From Ruminococcus sp. (GTDB lineage Bacteria > Bacillota > Clostridia > Oscillospirales > Acutalibacteraceae), in assembly GCA_004555265.1 (NCBI GenBank), contig SFIQ01000046.1, forward strand, positions 1-5,639: DNA of 5,639 nt. The letters run 5' to 3'. Shown here piece after piece: positions 1-4,768 of the stretch (positions within the stretch are counted from its first letter, which is position 1; each line of letters begins with the position of its first letter). A program made the translations under genes and the position numbers. Below the pieces are notes generated by a model. The model was given only the letters and a program-made list of their open reading frames with translations, was not told the origin of the DNA and did no database searches.

Positions 1-849
1 ATTATGAGAATGGGGACGGAGAGGATTGTAGAAACCGGCGATATAGGAAAGCAAACTTTGTTTGAGTTGCTCCACAGTTTGAAAAGAACGCCTGTCCAGC
101 TCCTCTTTCTTCAAGTATTTGAAGAAACACTCCATAACGGCATTGTCATAAGGATGTCCTTTGGCAGAAAAAGATTGGACCATATGCAGCCTGTCCAGCT
201 CCTTGCGAAAATCGGAGGAAGTAAATTGAGAACCTCTGTCTGTGTGGAACATGATGCCTGTTGACACGCCTCGATATTGTACGGCATCACGAAGCGTATC
301 TATGGCAAGGAAACGGTCAATTTTACTGCCAACTCGACAGGCAATCACCTTACGGGCATATAAATCCAAAATGGCGCAAATATAGTAAAAGCGTTTTCCG
401 ACGCGAACATAGGTAAAGTCGCAAACCCAAACCAGGTTCGGTGCTTTTTGGTCAAACTGCTGTGCAAGTAAATTACTGCAAAGCCCATTCTCTTTTATTT
501 TAGGAGCAGGTTCGGGTGGTTTCACTGTACTCATTTTAGGGAGGTGCATCTGTTTCATCAGGCGGTACACTCGACCCTCGCTGATGGATATGCAATAATC
601 ACGCGCAAGGCAGATTTGAATCTTACGGGCACCGAGACGCTTGTCAGATGCAGCATAGATTTCTAAAATCTTTCGCTTAATCTCTACATTCTCTTGCTGT
701 CGGTTAGAAGGTTTTCGGTTAAGAAACTGATAATAAGTACTCCGATTGACATGCAGAACTCGGCAGAGAATGGAGATACGATGCTGACCGGACAGTACCC
801 GAATGGCTTCTAATCTCTGTCTGAGTGTGGCGTGAAGATTGCAATGGCT
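1..849 (-). CDS. IS3-family transposase OrfB, DDE integrase domain (3' end off window)
   Basis: This frame is open from the slippery tract to the window edge (283 codons, ending ...YNPLRPHSHN). It carries the rve retroviral-integrase-like core: Asp in VWVCDFTYV (codon at 420-418), Asp in HTDRGSQF (240-238) and Glu in MECFFKYLKKEEL (132-130). Thirty-five residues separate the last two, matching the DD(35)E signature of IS3 transposases. An HTH_21-like segment (about residues 50-100, with RLGARKIQ) precedes the core. There is no ATG near the beginning of the frame, and the first in-frame Met is far inside, so production is expected by -1 ribosomal frameshifting from orfA to give OrfAB. The catalytic subunit cuts and joins the element ends. 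All three catalytic residues are present and no internal stop was found; the C-terminal end is missing from the window. Confidence 0.92.
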
Positions 850-1100
850 TTTTTTAAGATCAAGTTCTCCTCTTCCAGCTCAGCGTTGCGGCGTTGGAGC
901 GCCTTGACTTGTTGGGCGGTAAGCAGCGTGTCATCATCCACTTGTACCTGTGAATATTTTCTAACCCAGTTTGAAAGAGCGGAAGAGGATACACCGTATT
1001 CTTTTTGAATTTCAGAATAGGTCTTACCGGACTGGTAAAGCGTGACAATGGTTTTTTTGAACTCCTCACTGTACTTTTTGGGACTGCTTTTGTTGGACAT
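810..1100 (-). CDS. IS3-family transposase OrfA (DNA-binding subunit)
   Basis: A 96-aa protein. It has an N-terminal helix-turn-helix of the HTH_Tnp_1 type (about residues 8-48, with SEEFKKTIVTLYQSGKTYSE followed by a recognition helix around SSSALSNWVRKY). A coiled coil follows, with leucines at 68, 75 and 82 spaced as a leucine zipper. In this family OrfA binds the terminal repeats and, as the N-terminal part of the OrfAB fusion, directs transposition. The ATG at 1100 is supported by a GAAAGGA ribosome binding site about 10 bases upstream. An A7 tract lies at codons 82-84 and the stop is TAG at 812-810, so the last 12 codons overlap orfB. The gene is complete and of normal length for a short IS3-type OrfA. 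Confidence 0.93.
   Translation of the reverse strand: MSNKSSPKKYSEEFKKTIVTLYQSGKTYSEIQKEYGVSSSALSNWVRKYSQVQVDDDTLLTAQQVKALQRRNAELEEENLILKKAIAIFTPHSDRD
849..855 (-). promoter_or_regulatory. Programmed -1 frameshift slippery site (A7)
   Basis: On the minus strand the orfA frame reads TTA AAA AAA GCC, giving an A_AAA_AAA heptamer followed by G. A slip of one base back moves the ribosome from orfA (...LKKAIAIFTPHSDRD stop) into the long orfB frame (...LKKSHCNLHATL...). A-rich heptamers at this position, between the leucine zipper and the orfA stop, are the usual recoding signal of IS3-family elements. A stimulatory downstream structure was not evaluated. Confidence 0.8.
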
Positions 1101-1137
1101 TGTGTGTCATCCTTTCAGTATTTTTTACTTGTCTTTT

Positions 1138-1146
1138 ATTTTATCA
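1138..1146 (-). promoter_or_regulatory. Possible extended -10 of the IS transposase promoter
   Basis: On the minus strand TGATAAAAT (TGN plus TAAAAT, five of six matches to TATAAT) lies about 40 bases upstream of the orfA start. No convincing -35 at the expected distance was found, so this would have to act as an extended -10 promoter. Weak support. Confidence 0.3.
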
Positions 1147-1147
1147 C

Positions 1148-1171
1148 ACTTGTCCACTTTTTTAGTATACA
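1148..1171 (-). repeat. Terminal inverted repeat of the IS3-family element (orfA-proximal end)
   Basis: On the minus strand the element begins TGTATACTAAAAAAGTGG and continues through ACAAGTG. The first bases TG and the position about 70 bases before orfA fit an IS3-family terminal repeat. The partner repeat is outside the window, so the inner limit of the repeat is an estimate; the outer limit at 1171 agrees with where the neighbouring coding frame becomes plausible. Confidence 0.7.
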
Positions 1172-1236
1172 TCCAAAGAACCTTTCAGGCGGCAAAGATT
1201 GCGGTAGAGGAAAAGTTAAAAAGCACCTGTAAAACT

Positions 1237-2160
1237 ATGCCCAAAAACGGCAAGGACCGATATCTTTACTTCGGAGAAAAGTTTTTTGAAAGCATACAAA
1301 AAGATAGGAAAGAGTTTGTTCGGTCGAAGAACTATCTGTACAGTTTCTTGCGAATACTGTGGGAAACGAACCGGCAATATTCGGAAGGGGTAAACAGCAA
1401 AACACAAAAATTCGGTAAAGATCCATGGATTTGTGTGAGCCATGAGGATATTGCAGAGATAATGGATTGCTCGTGTGTTGAAAAAGCAATCGGTATACTT
1501 CAAGCATTAGAGGAGTTGGGGTATTTGCAGTATAATGGCGTGTTTGACTTGTGCATCATAATTAAAAAATTCTATGCGCAAGATAAATATGGTACCTATA
1601 CTTTTCAAAAAGGATATGTTTGTTTGGACAAAGCCATTTTTGAAGATTATTTTCTTCGAGCAAAGTGTAAGAGTTCAAAATTAGATTTGCTTCTGTATCT
1701 GTACGCAAATGCGGAATATTGCGGCAGGGAGGAATATCGAAAAAGAATCCGATGTGTGTATACGGTTGCTTTCGGCTATCGATATGACAACATGCGAAAA
1801 CACCGGCAAAAGCGATATGACATAAGCGAAAAAGAACTTGCACCTTTTCTGAATATTCGCGAAAATACACTTTGCGAACAATTAAAGGGTCTGCAAAAAC
1901 TGCATTATATTTATATGCGCGAAAATGGTAGCCGATATAACCGAGGTATCTTTATTACGCTTTGTAACTTTGACGCCTATAAATTCAAAAAATATGGCGA
2001 AAAAGGAGAAGGTGTGCATGAAAAAGCACATCAAGAATTGCGTGATTGCTTAAAAATAAGAGTTTTATCCGAAACAAAGGCGAAAGCCACGAAGGATAAC
2101 TTTTTGAATAGAGCAGAAACCGTAGAGGTGACGACGAAAAAATTGAAGAGCGCCGCTTAG
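1237..2160 (+). CDS. Protein with two winged-helix-like segments, 5' end disrupted by the IS
   Basis: I do not recognise the family. From the first ATG beyond the IS the product is 307 aa; the frame is open back to the IS boundary at 1171, adding 22 codons (IQRTFQAAKIAVEEKLKS...), and then continues into IS sequence. Two segments look like winged helix-turn-helix units: residues 67-110 (SHEDIAEIMDC then AIGILQALEELGYLQ) and residues 195-242 (ISEKELAPFLNI then LCEQLKGLQKLHYIYM). The tail is Lys/Glu-rich. Two winged helices in tandem resemble plasmid and ICE replication initiators or DNA-binding regulators, but no signature residue settles this. The ATG at 1237 lacks a clear ribosome binding site (AGAGGAAAAG lies over 20 bases away), which supports the view that the native start was upstream and has been cut off. 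It may be a non-expressed remnant. Confidence 0.6.
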   Translation: MPKNGKDRYLYFGEKFFESIQKDRKEFVRSKNYLYSFLRILWETNRQYSEGVNSKTQKFGKDPWICVSHEDIAEIMDCSCVEKAIGILQALEELGYLQYNGVFDLCIIIKKFYAQDKYGTYTFQKGYVCLDKAIFEDYFLRAKCKSSKLDLLLYLYANAEYCGREEYRKRIRCVYTVAFGYRYDNMRKHRQKRYDISEKELAPFLNIRENTLCEQLKGLQKLHYIYMRENGSRYNRGIFITLCNFDAYKFKKYGEKGEGVHEKAHQELRDCLKIRVLSETKAKATKDNFLNRAETVEVTTKKLKSAA

Positions 2161-2172
2161 ACAAAGACAGAA

Positions 2173-2218
2173 CGAAGGGCGCGCAGGTACAATACCGGTG
2201 CCCTTCGTAGTTGCGCGA
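2173..2218 (+). other. Hairpin region just after the double winged-helix gene, two alternative folds
   Basis: CGAAGGGC (2173-2180) pairs with GCCCTTCG (2200-2207), and inside it GGTA (2186-2189) pairs with TACC (2193-2196) around a CAA loop. A competing pairing joins CGCGCA (2180-2185) to TGCGCG (2212-2217). It starts 13 bases after the stop codon and could end or stabilise the upstream transcript, but no run of T follows, so it is not a standard intrinsic terminator. A protein-binding palindrome is an alternative. Confidence 0.45.
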
Positions 2219-2249
2219 ATCGACTCTTCATGCCCAGTTATAGATATAT

Positions 2250-2309
2250 TTAAAAAATCAAAAAAATTTTAAAAAAACTATTGACAAGAACAGAAATTTA
2301 TGATATGTT
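2250..2309 (+). promoter_or_regulatory. Strong sigma-A-type promoter with UP-like A-tracts
   Basis: TTGACA at 2281-2286 is a perfect -35. After a 17-base spacer comes TATGTT (2304-2309), four of six matches to TATAAT, preceded by TGA, which makes an extended -10. Phased A/T tracts at 2250-2278 immediately upstream look like an UP element. Transcription would begin near 2316 and produce a leader of roughly 190 bases before the gene at 2509. It is the best promoter in the window and probably drives the 2509-5639 gene series. Confidence 0.75.
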
Positions 2310-2357
2310 AAATATATAAATAATTATTAAAAAATATACAACAAATACTGATAACAG

Positions 2358-2383
2358 GCTTGTGCTTAAAGTTTGGCACGGGC
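2358..2383 (+). other. Leader hairpin 1 (G-U containing)
   Basis: GCTTGTGC (2358-2365) can pair along its full length with GCACGGGC (2376-2383), using two G-U pairs, around a 10-base loop. Its right arm shares two bases (2382-2383) with leader hairpin 2, so the two compete at their junction. It lies inside the predicted transcript leader. Confidence 0.4.
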
Positions 2384-2405
2384 TATTTTTATACCTAAAA
2401 ATAGC
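2382..2405 (+). other. Leader hairpin 2, perfect 10-bp inverted repeat
   Basis: GCTATTTTTA (2382-2391) and TAAAAATAGC (2396-2405) are exact reverse complements separated by the four-base loop TACC. It sits between the promoter at 2281-2309 and the terminator hairpin at 2416-2459. As DNA it could be an operator for a dimeric regulator; as RNA it could be part of an attenuation switch. Confidence 0.6.
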
Positions 2406-2415
2406 AAAAGCGCAT

Positions 2416-2459
2416 AGAGTCATATCTTTTCCGATTTGGGAAAGTATGGCTCTTTTTTT
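2416..2459 (+). terminator. Intrinsic terminator within the leader (probable attenuator)
   Basis: AGAGTCATA (2416-2424) and CTTTTCC (2426-2432) pair with GGGAAAG (2438-2444) and TATGGCTCT (2445-2453), giving a 16-bp stem with one bulged T at 2425, two G-U pairs and a five-base loop. The T-run at 2453-2459 follows directly. It is a textbook Rho-independent terminator in form, but it lies downstream of the 2281-2309 promoter and about 35 bases upstream of the next gene's ribosome binding site. Expression of that gene therefore needs read-through or antitermination. It could instead simply stop transcription coming from the left, but a promoter placed before it argues for attenuation. Confidence 0.8.
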
Positions 2460-2492
2460 ATTGGTTTTGTTGTGTATGATACATTTTAAAGT

Positions 2493-2505
2493 AAAGGAGG
2501 TGATC
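2493..2505 (+). promoter_or_regulatory. Unusually complete Shine-Dalgarno sequence
   Basis: AAAGGAGGTGATC is complementary over 13 consecutive bases to the 3' end of 16S rRNA (known end ...GATCACCTCCTTT). The GGAGG core lies eight bases before the ATG at 2509. This fixes the start of the downstream gene at 2509 and rejects the longer in-frame reading that begins at a GTG at 2362. Confidence 0.85.
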
Positions 2506-2508
2506 TCT

Positions 2509-2925
2509 ATGGTACATCAAATCAAATACATCTCACAATACGATATGCTGTATATGCATACTTCCCTTATTCCGGCAAACCGGAAAGCGAAGAACGCGAC
2601 GGAATATCTTGAAAGCTTGCGTGCGGCTGCTGCAAAATATGATTTGCCGGCGCATTATCGGGAATGCACAATATTTTTCGTTTGTCATTACGCGCGTGCC
2701 GCGACTCGCTATATCGACAATGACAATCTTTCCATCAAACTGGCTACCGATGTCCTCCAGCGGCATTATCTTGAATCGGATAACTCGTCTTTGGTGACAA
2801 CGGTATGTATCAGTGAACATTCTATAAACGGTGCGGAATATTCCGAAATTTTCATGGTTCCGTTTCGTTTTTCAAGACAGACGATTTTTCATTTAATGGA
2901 GCGTGAAACAGATGAATATTATTAA
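2509..2925 (+). CDS. 138-aa protein with RusA-like DxDN motif, function unknown
   Basis: The start at 2509 is chosen for its exceptional ribosome binding site; an in-frame GTG at 2362 would place the terminator hairpin inside the gene. The 138-aa product has no signal peptide or membrane segment. Its central motif YIDNDNLSIKLATDVL gives D70, D72, N73, K77 and D81, with D91 in a following ESDN. This recalls the DLDNLLK...D...DD arrangement of RusA-type Holliday-junction resolvases, though there is one extra residue between N73 and K77. Small proteins with this motif are found on mobile elements (possibly a DUF6100-like family, from memory, unverified). The downstream half (IFMVPFRFSRQTIFHLM) ends in beta-strand-like sequence. 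It is the first gene of the series after the attenuated promoter and its 3' end overlaps the next gene by 14 bases. Nuclease activity is only a suggestion. Confidence 0.7.
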   Translation: MVHQIKYISQYDMLYMHTSLIPANRKAKNATEYLESLRAAAAKYDLPAHYRECTIFFVCHYARAATRYIDNDNLSIKLATDVLQRHYLESDNSSLVTTVCISEHSINGAEYSEIFMVPFRFSRQTIFHLMERETDEYY

Positions 2926-4042
2926 AAATTCTCGCGCGTATTACATTTTACGCTGTTTGTATTTTTACAATCAAATGGGATATGCGCAATTAAAGCGTAT
3001 TTTCGGCGCAGAATCCTTTGAATGCACAAAGGATGCCATGCAAAAATTGGTTCGAGCCGGATATGTGGAAAAAATTCAAAAGCAAGGAATAAACTCTTTT
3101 GCATTGACGCAAAACGGGTATCATATTTGTCAGCGCTATTTTCCCCCGGATGCTTTTTGCAAACCTGTGAGAAGTGCGAGCACGCTGGACCGCGTCAACA
3201 GAGTAAATTACGAGAGACTTATTTTCTACCAATTTCGCAATCGGCTGAAAGACAAAACCCCAGTTAACGATGTATATGCCATGTATTTTGCGCCGGACGA
3301 AAAAGAAAAGCTGGCTTCTCATGAACCGTTGGCTTTACAACAGGTGCAGGGAAGTACAATGTCCTTTGTACTGATTACAAAAAGTCAGGAAAACAGATGG
3401 ACAATGTATTGCTTTTTCTTTTTGTACGATAAAAACAAGGTTTTTAACGAAACCACAGAAAAAAATATGATGTGGTATATGCAAAAACGGTATGCAGATT
3501 CCCTCCGTGCACTAGGGATTACAATGCCCGAAATGCAATGCAAAGCCGTTTTCGTCGCGGACAGTTACGGGTTAATTGCCGAAATCGTCAGAAAGTCTTG
3601 GCAGACAAAACAGCAGAGACAGCATCAATACGAATTCAACGGCTATATTCGTACGCGGGGTGCCATCGTGGAAAATACATTTGGATTTTCACCGCTGAAT
3701 TTACACTTTTTAGTAAACGACGGGGACTATTCCCGCCTGCTTGACAGAATTGTGCAACTGTTAGACGATGACGGGACGCTTTCGTTTCGATTAAATCAAA
3801 CGCATTGCGGTTGTTGTGTTTTGCCCGAAGGCTCGTTTCACCAATACGAGACGGCTTATGCACTGCTCGTATCGGAAAACAGCCGCGGAAAGAACTTTAT
3901 GAATACCAAAATCTTTCTTGCAGACGACCAAATCCCGTATATCACATATATACGAGACAGGTATATGCCGCAAGAGAGAAAGGCGCGTTTCAAAGACTTT
4001 CCTTTGTGGAACACAGACGAAAGTCCAATTTGTCCCGCGTAG
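2912..4042 (+). CDS. 376-aa protein with N-terminal winged helix, replication-relaxation-like
   Basis: The ATG at 2912 is preferred over a GTG at 2903 because GGAG at 2898-2901 lies 10 bases upstream of it. The start is inside the end of the previous gene, so translation is probably coupled. Residues 8-75 look like a winged helix: YILRCLYFYNQMGYAQLKRI, then CTKDAMQKLVRAGYVEKIQ and a wing reading NSFALTQNGYHIC. This pattern resembles the N-terminal region of Replic_Relax-type plasmid proteins. The remaining 300 residues alternate strands and helices (for example SFVLIT, WTMYCFFFLYD, KAVFVADSYG), a composition compatible with a nuclease-like alpha/beta fold, but no catalytic motif is evident. 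A Cys-rich patch, HCGCC, lies at 299-302. There is no membrane segment. A role in DNA binding for element replication, transfer or regulation is inference from the winged helix and the neighbouring xis/int genes. Confidence 0.7.
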   Translation: MNIIKNSRAYYILRCLYFYNQMGYAQLKRIFGAESFECTKDAMQKLVRAGYVEKIQKQGINSFALTQNGYHICQRYFPPDAFCKPVRSASTLDRVNRVNYERLIFYQFRNRLKDKTPVNDVYAMYFAPDEKEKLASHEPLALQQVQGSTMSFVLITKSQENRWTMYCFFFLYDKNKVFNETTEKNMMWYMQKRYADSLRALGITMPEMQCKAVFVADSYGLIAEIVRKSWQTKQQRQHQYEFNGYIRTRGAIVENTFGFSPLNLHFLVNDGDYSRLLDRIVQLLDDDGTLSFRLNQTHCGCCVLPEGSFHQYETAYALLVSENSRGKNFMNTKIFLADDQIPYITYIRDRYMPQERKARFKDFPLWNTDESPICPA

Positions 4043-4048
4043 TTTTTG

Positions 4049-4075
4049 TTGCCGATTTTTGCAGAAAAAGGGCAA
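4049..4075 (+). other. AT-rich hairpin after the 376-aa gene
   Basis: TTGCC (4049-4053) pairs with GGCAA (4071-4075), and TTTTT (4056-4060) with AAAAA (4065-4069) around a GCAG loop. It begins six bases after the stop codon. The bases after it are A-rich rather than T-rich, so termination in the plus direction is not expected; it may modulate the gap between the 376-aa gene and the excisionase-like pair. Confidence 0.3.
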
Positions 4076-4148
4076 AAAACAAAAGAATTTGCCTATATAT
4101 GTATGTAACCAACACCGACAGATAAAAAAATGAAAGGAGGCATGAAAA

Positions 4149-4457
4149 ATGCCGAAAAGAGTTACACCTGATTACAGTTATTTGCAAAGGAACGCGAACG
4201 GCGAGCCTGAAATTGTTTGCGACGGTCAGCCGCTTTGCAACCCGTTCGTAACGGAGTACGGACATACTGTCTATACCTGTTTTTTAACGGTAAAGGATTA
4301 TATGGAATTGGTAAAGTGCTCGGAGCAATCCGCACGGCGTACTTTTGCACAGAAAGACTTCCCCTCTTTTGCGTTCGGAAAAACGCTTTTGGTGGAAGTC
4401 CACGCGCTGATGGAATATATGCAACAGGCACACAGCCGCAAGGAAGAGGTTTTGTAA
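4149..4457 (+). CDS. Excisionase-like small HTH protein, first copy
   Basis: A 102-aa protein whose C-terminal half (residues 44-91) reads as a MerR/Xis-type winged helix: FLTVKDYMELVKCSEQSARR forms the helix-turn-helix, KDFPSFAFGKTLLVEVHALMEYM the wing and last helix. The pattern of 'tool-up' helix, FP, basic turn and V-E-x-x-A is typical of excisionases and AlpA-like DNA-binding proteins encoded beside tyrosine integrases. Such proteins bend attachment-site DNA and bias the recombinase toward excision. The first 43 residues are an extension not needed for the fold. A ribosome binding site (AAAGGAGG, GGAGG at 4136-4140) precedes the ATG by eight bases. The protein is paralogous to the next gene: within the aligned 48 residues about 15 are identical, including CFLTV, DFP and VE-x-HA. 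It could also be a transcriptional regulator of the int operon. Confidence 0.78.
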   Translation: MPKRVTPDYSYLQRNANGEPEIVCDGQPLCNPFVTEYGHTVYTCFLTVKDYMELVKCSEQSARRTFAQKDFPSFAFGKTLLVEVHALMEYMQQAHSRKEEVL

Positions 4458-4466
4458 GCGCCGAAT

Positions 4467-4745
4467 GTGATAGACGCACGGTTCGGATTTGACAGTACGC
4501 GGAAAAGAGTATTTGACAAACTGTGTGAGCCCGTGACTTGTTCTTCGGGAAAAGTCATCAATATTTGCTTTTTGACGGTGAACGATGTGGCGGCGTTGAC
4601 AGGGCTTGGACGGTCAACCGTCTATGCACTGTTTCACCGAACGGATTTTCCGACAACCTATATGGCAAGGAAAATGGTTGTGGAAATCCACGCTTTCGTT
4701 GACTTTTTTTCAAAACCCCACAAGCCGCATCAAGAAGCGGCGTAA
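4467..4745 (+). CDS. Excisionase-like small HTH protein, second copy
   Basis: A 92-aa protein starting at GTG 4467, the only start-type codon after the in-frame TAA at 4455-4457. Residues 34-81 form the same winged helix as in the preceding gene: CFLTVNDVAALTGLGRSTVY, then TDFPTTYMARKMVVEIHAF. LTGLGRSTVY is a clear recognition-helix sequence, and this copy is closer to canonical excisionase/AlpA HTH proteins than the first. No ribosome binding site is at proper distance; the nearest purine run (AAGGAAGAGG, 4440-4449) lies inside the upstream gene 17 bases away. Nine bases separate the two genes, so translation likely depends on the upstream cistron. The integrase gene follows after 23 bases. 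The expected role is directionality control of the integrase, or repression of the operon. Confidence 0.78.
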   Translation: MIDARFGFDSTRKRVFDKLCEPVTCSSGKVINICFLTVNDVAALTGLGRSTVYALFHRTDFPTTYMARKMVVEIHAFVDFFSKPHKPHQEAA

Positions 4746-4768
4746 ACCTCTAAGAAAGGAGACCGGCT

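Larger units (their letters stand above)
1..1171 (-). mobile_element. IS3-family insertion sequence, partial (left edge cut by window)
   Basis: The segment holds the two overlapping reading frames of an IS3-family element on the minus strand: orfA, then orfB in the -1 frame. The upstream terminus is placed at 1171 because the minus strand there begins TGTATACTAAAAAAGTGG, with the 5'-TG typical of IS3-family ends, about 70 bases before the orfA start. The opposite terminus lies left of position 1; OrfB has reached its usual C-terminal region (YNPLRPH), so probably only some tens of bases are missing. Both frames look intact within the window, so the copy may be active. The target-site duplication cannot be checked because the other flank is absent. 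The family assignment is firm; the subgroup is not assigned. Confidence 0.9.

Noticed and set aside
4..264. Plus-strand open frame of 86 codons opposite orfB.
   Set aside because: It is antisense to the conserved catalytic region of the transposase and has no ribosome binding site or recognisable family.
1150..1172. Outward plus-strand promoter at the IS end (TTGTCC, TATACA).
   Set aside because: The two hexamers are not at a usable 16-18 base spacing and no better -35 was found.
1042..1236. ATG at 1042 as the start of the double winged-helix gene.
   Set aside because: The first 43 codons are antisense IS orfA and IS terminal sequence, so a native start there is not credible; at most it is a chance fusion frame.
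2362..2508. In-frame 49-codon extension of the 138-aa gene from a GTG at 2362.
   Set aside because: It has no ribosome binding site, overlaps the leader hairpins and intrinsic terminator, and the ATG at 2509 has an almost perfect Shine-Dalgarno. A leader peptide role cannot be excluded but nothing supports it.
4049..4075. Intrinsic terminator after the 376-aa gene.
   Set aside because: The hairpin is AT-rich and is followed by A residues, not T, so it does not fit termination in the coding direction.
4081..4148. Separate promoter for the excisionase-like pair (TATATA near 4094).
   Set aside because: No -35 at a suitable distance; the AT-rich sequence alone is not enough.
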